Source: JBFHNV01 sp965365655 (GTDB taxonomy: Bacteria; Pseudomonadota; Gammaproteobacteria; HK1). Taken from it: a DNA stretch of 5,684 bases. Of this stretch, positions 4,949 to 5,684 are shown piece by piece. The notes under the pieces were generated by a model that saw nothing but the letters and a program-made list of their open reading frames with translations, had not been told where the DNA came from and did not search any database. The stretch is taken from contig CBDUCN010000330.1 in NCBI GenBank assembly GCA_965365655.1, positions 1 to 5,684 of the forward strand. Reading direction: 5' to 3'. Each line of letters begins with the position of its first letter. Positions within the stretch are counted from its first letter, which is position 1. A program made the translations under genes and the position numbers.

Positions 4949-5684
4949 TCACGGCGCTGCGGGTGGAGCCGGGTCGCCGATCGCGTCCAGCGCCTGCGCG
5001 AGCCGGTCCGAAGCCTCCGCCGCGATGCGCCGGTCCACCGGCTCGCGCCGCAGCCACGTGAGCTGGCGGCGCGCGAGCTGGCGCGTCGCGGCCAGCGCCT
5101 GCGCCCGCATCTGCTCGCGGTCGACGCGTCCTTCCAGATGATCGATGACCTGGCGGTAGCCCACCGCGCGCATCGACGGCATGTCCCGCGACAGGCGCCC
5201 CGGCGCCCACAGGCGGCGCACCTCGTCCACGAGCCCCGCGCCCAGCATCGCGTCGAAACGCCGTGCGATGCGCTCGTGCAGCCAGTCCCGGGACCCGGGT
5301 TCCAGCGCCAGGGTCAGGATCCGGTGCGGTCCGCCGCCGGCGCGGCCGCGGCCCTGCAGCGCGCTCAGCGCGGAGCCGGTGATCTCGATCACCTCCAGCG
5401 CGCGCTGGATGCGCTGCGGGTCGCTGGGCCGGATGCGCGCGGCGGCCTGCGGGTCCAGCCGCTGCAGGCGGCGGTGCAGCGCCGCCCAGCCGTGCTCGCG
5501 GGCCTCGCGGTCCAGCCGCGCGCGCAGCTCCGCATCGGCCGGCGGCAGCGGCGACAGACCGTCGCGCAGCGCTCGGAAGTACAGCCCGGTGCCACCCACC
5601 AGCAGCGGCACCCGCCCGGCCGCGCGGATGCGCGCCATCGCGGCGAGCGCGTCGTCGCGAAAGCGCGCGGCGGAGTACGGCTGG
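4949..5684 (-). CDS. miaA: tRNA dimethylallyltransferase MiaA (partial, 5' end beyond window)
   Basis: The frame is open from the right edge (first full codon 5683-5681) to a TGA at 4951-4949, giving 244 visible codons. MiaA transfers the dimethylallyl group of DMAPP to N6 of A37 in tRNAs that read codons starting with U, the first step towards ms2i6A, in the cytosol. The visible part begins QPYSAARFRDDALAAM, equal to about residue 100 of the roughly 315-residue family. The N-terminal P-loop and substrate Asp are therefore outside the window. Diagnostic blocks are PLLVGGTGLYFRAL, RIRPSDPQRIQRALEVIEITG (the R-x-D-P-RI-RALEV motif), MPSMRAVGYRQV and the ATRQLARRQLTWLR stretch that contacts the tRNA. 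An ATG exists at 5638 but it is inside the gene, since homology continues upstream of it. The C-terminal tail (GDPAPPAAP) is unconserved. The gene order miaA-hfq is typical of gammaproteobacteria. Confidence 0.97.
   Translation of the reverse strand, partial: QPYSAARFRDDALAAMARIRAAGRVPLLVGGTGLYFRALRDGLSPLPPADAELRARLDREAREHGWAALHRRLQRLDPQAAARIRPSDPQRIQRALEVIEITGSALSALQGRGRAGGGPHRILTLALEPGSRDWLHERIARRFDAMLGAGLVDEVRRLWAPGRLSRDMPSMRAVGYRQVIDHLEGRVDREQMRAQALAATRQLARRQLTWLRREPVDRRIAAEASDRLAQALDAIGDPAPPAAP

Noticed and set aside
3664..5061. Plus-strand open frame of 465 codons opposite hflX, hfq and the miaA 3' end
   Set aside because: It is the antisense shadow of three confidently identified genes, with no recognisable domain and no ribosome site.
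4949..5638. miaA starting at the ATG at 5638
   Set aside because: MiaA homology (QPYSAARFRDDALAA) continues upstream of this ATG to the window edge, so it is an internal methionine.
1..5684. Mobile element, CRISPR array, tRNA or an undescribed multi-gene system
   Set aside because: No terminal repeats, integrase or transposase, spaced repeats or RNA gene features are seen. All coding space belongs to a conserved, well-known operon order.

Overview
The window is a compact, single-strand run of conserved bacterial housekeeping genes, all on the minus strand. It is very GC-rich (about 70% by eye, not computed). In transcription order (right to left) it reads: 3' part of miaA, hfq, hflX, hflK, hflC, a small DUF2065 (YjeT-type) membrane protein, and the 5' part of hisZ. 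The miaA-hfq-hflX-hflK-hflC core is the classic gammaproteobacterial hfq superoperon. A DUF2065 gene followed by hisZ, rather than directly by purA as in E. coli, fits a high-GC non-enteric gammaproteobacterium, for example a Chromatiales/Ectothiorhodospiraceae-like or Pseudomonas-like lineage. The Hfq core and the HflX motifs are clearly of gamma type. The exact genus cannot be read from this sequence.

Layout. miaA (4949 to the right edge, 5' end missing) is followed by a 157-base gap. That gap holds a good TATACT -10 box, a GC-rich leader and a strong Shine-Dalgarno for hfq (4537-4791). hflX (3139-4512) starts with TTG 24 bases after hfq, in the same reading frame, with no good Shine-Dalgarno. 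A 102-base gap with a short GC hairpin precedes hflK (1831-3036). hflK overlaps hflC (938-1834) by four bases in an ATGA junction. After a 51-base gap comes the 61-residue DUF2065 gene (701-886). Nine bases later, again in the same frame, is hisZ (691 to the left edge, 3' end missing). No stretch over 300 bases is without a gene, and the plus strand carries no credible gene.

How the genes relate. MiaA modifies tRNA A37. Hfq is the RNA chaperone for small RNAs. HflX is a ribosome-binding GTPase that rescues or splits stalled ribosomes. HflK and HflC form the membrane cage around the FtsH protease. DUF2065 is a small inner-membrane protein of unknown function that often follows hflC. HisZ is the regulatory subunit of a two-part ATP phosphoribosyltransferase (first step of histidine synthesis), and its presence predicts a short-form HisG elsewhere in the genome.

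I found no mobile element, CRISPR array, RNA gene or undescribed multi-gene system. The points worth a second look are small-scale: how the start sites of hflX, the DUF2065 gene and hisZ are served without Shine-Dalgarno sequences, two in-phase TGA junctions (one a weak-context UGAC), an 11-codon bridging ORF between hfq and hflX, and an AT-rich, rare-codon tail on hflX.
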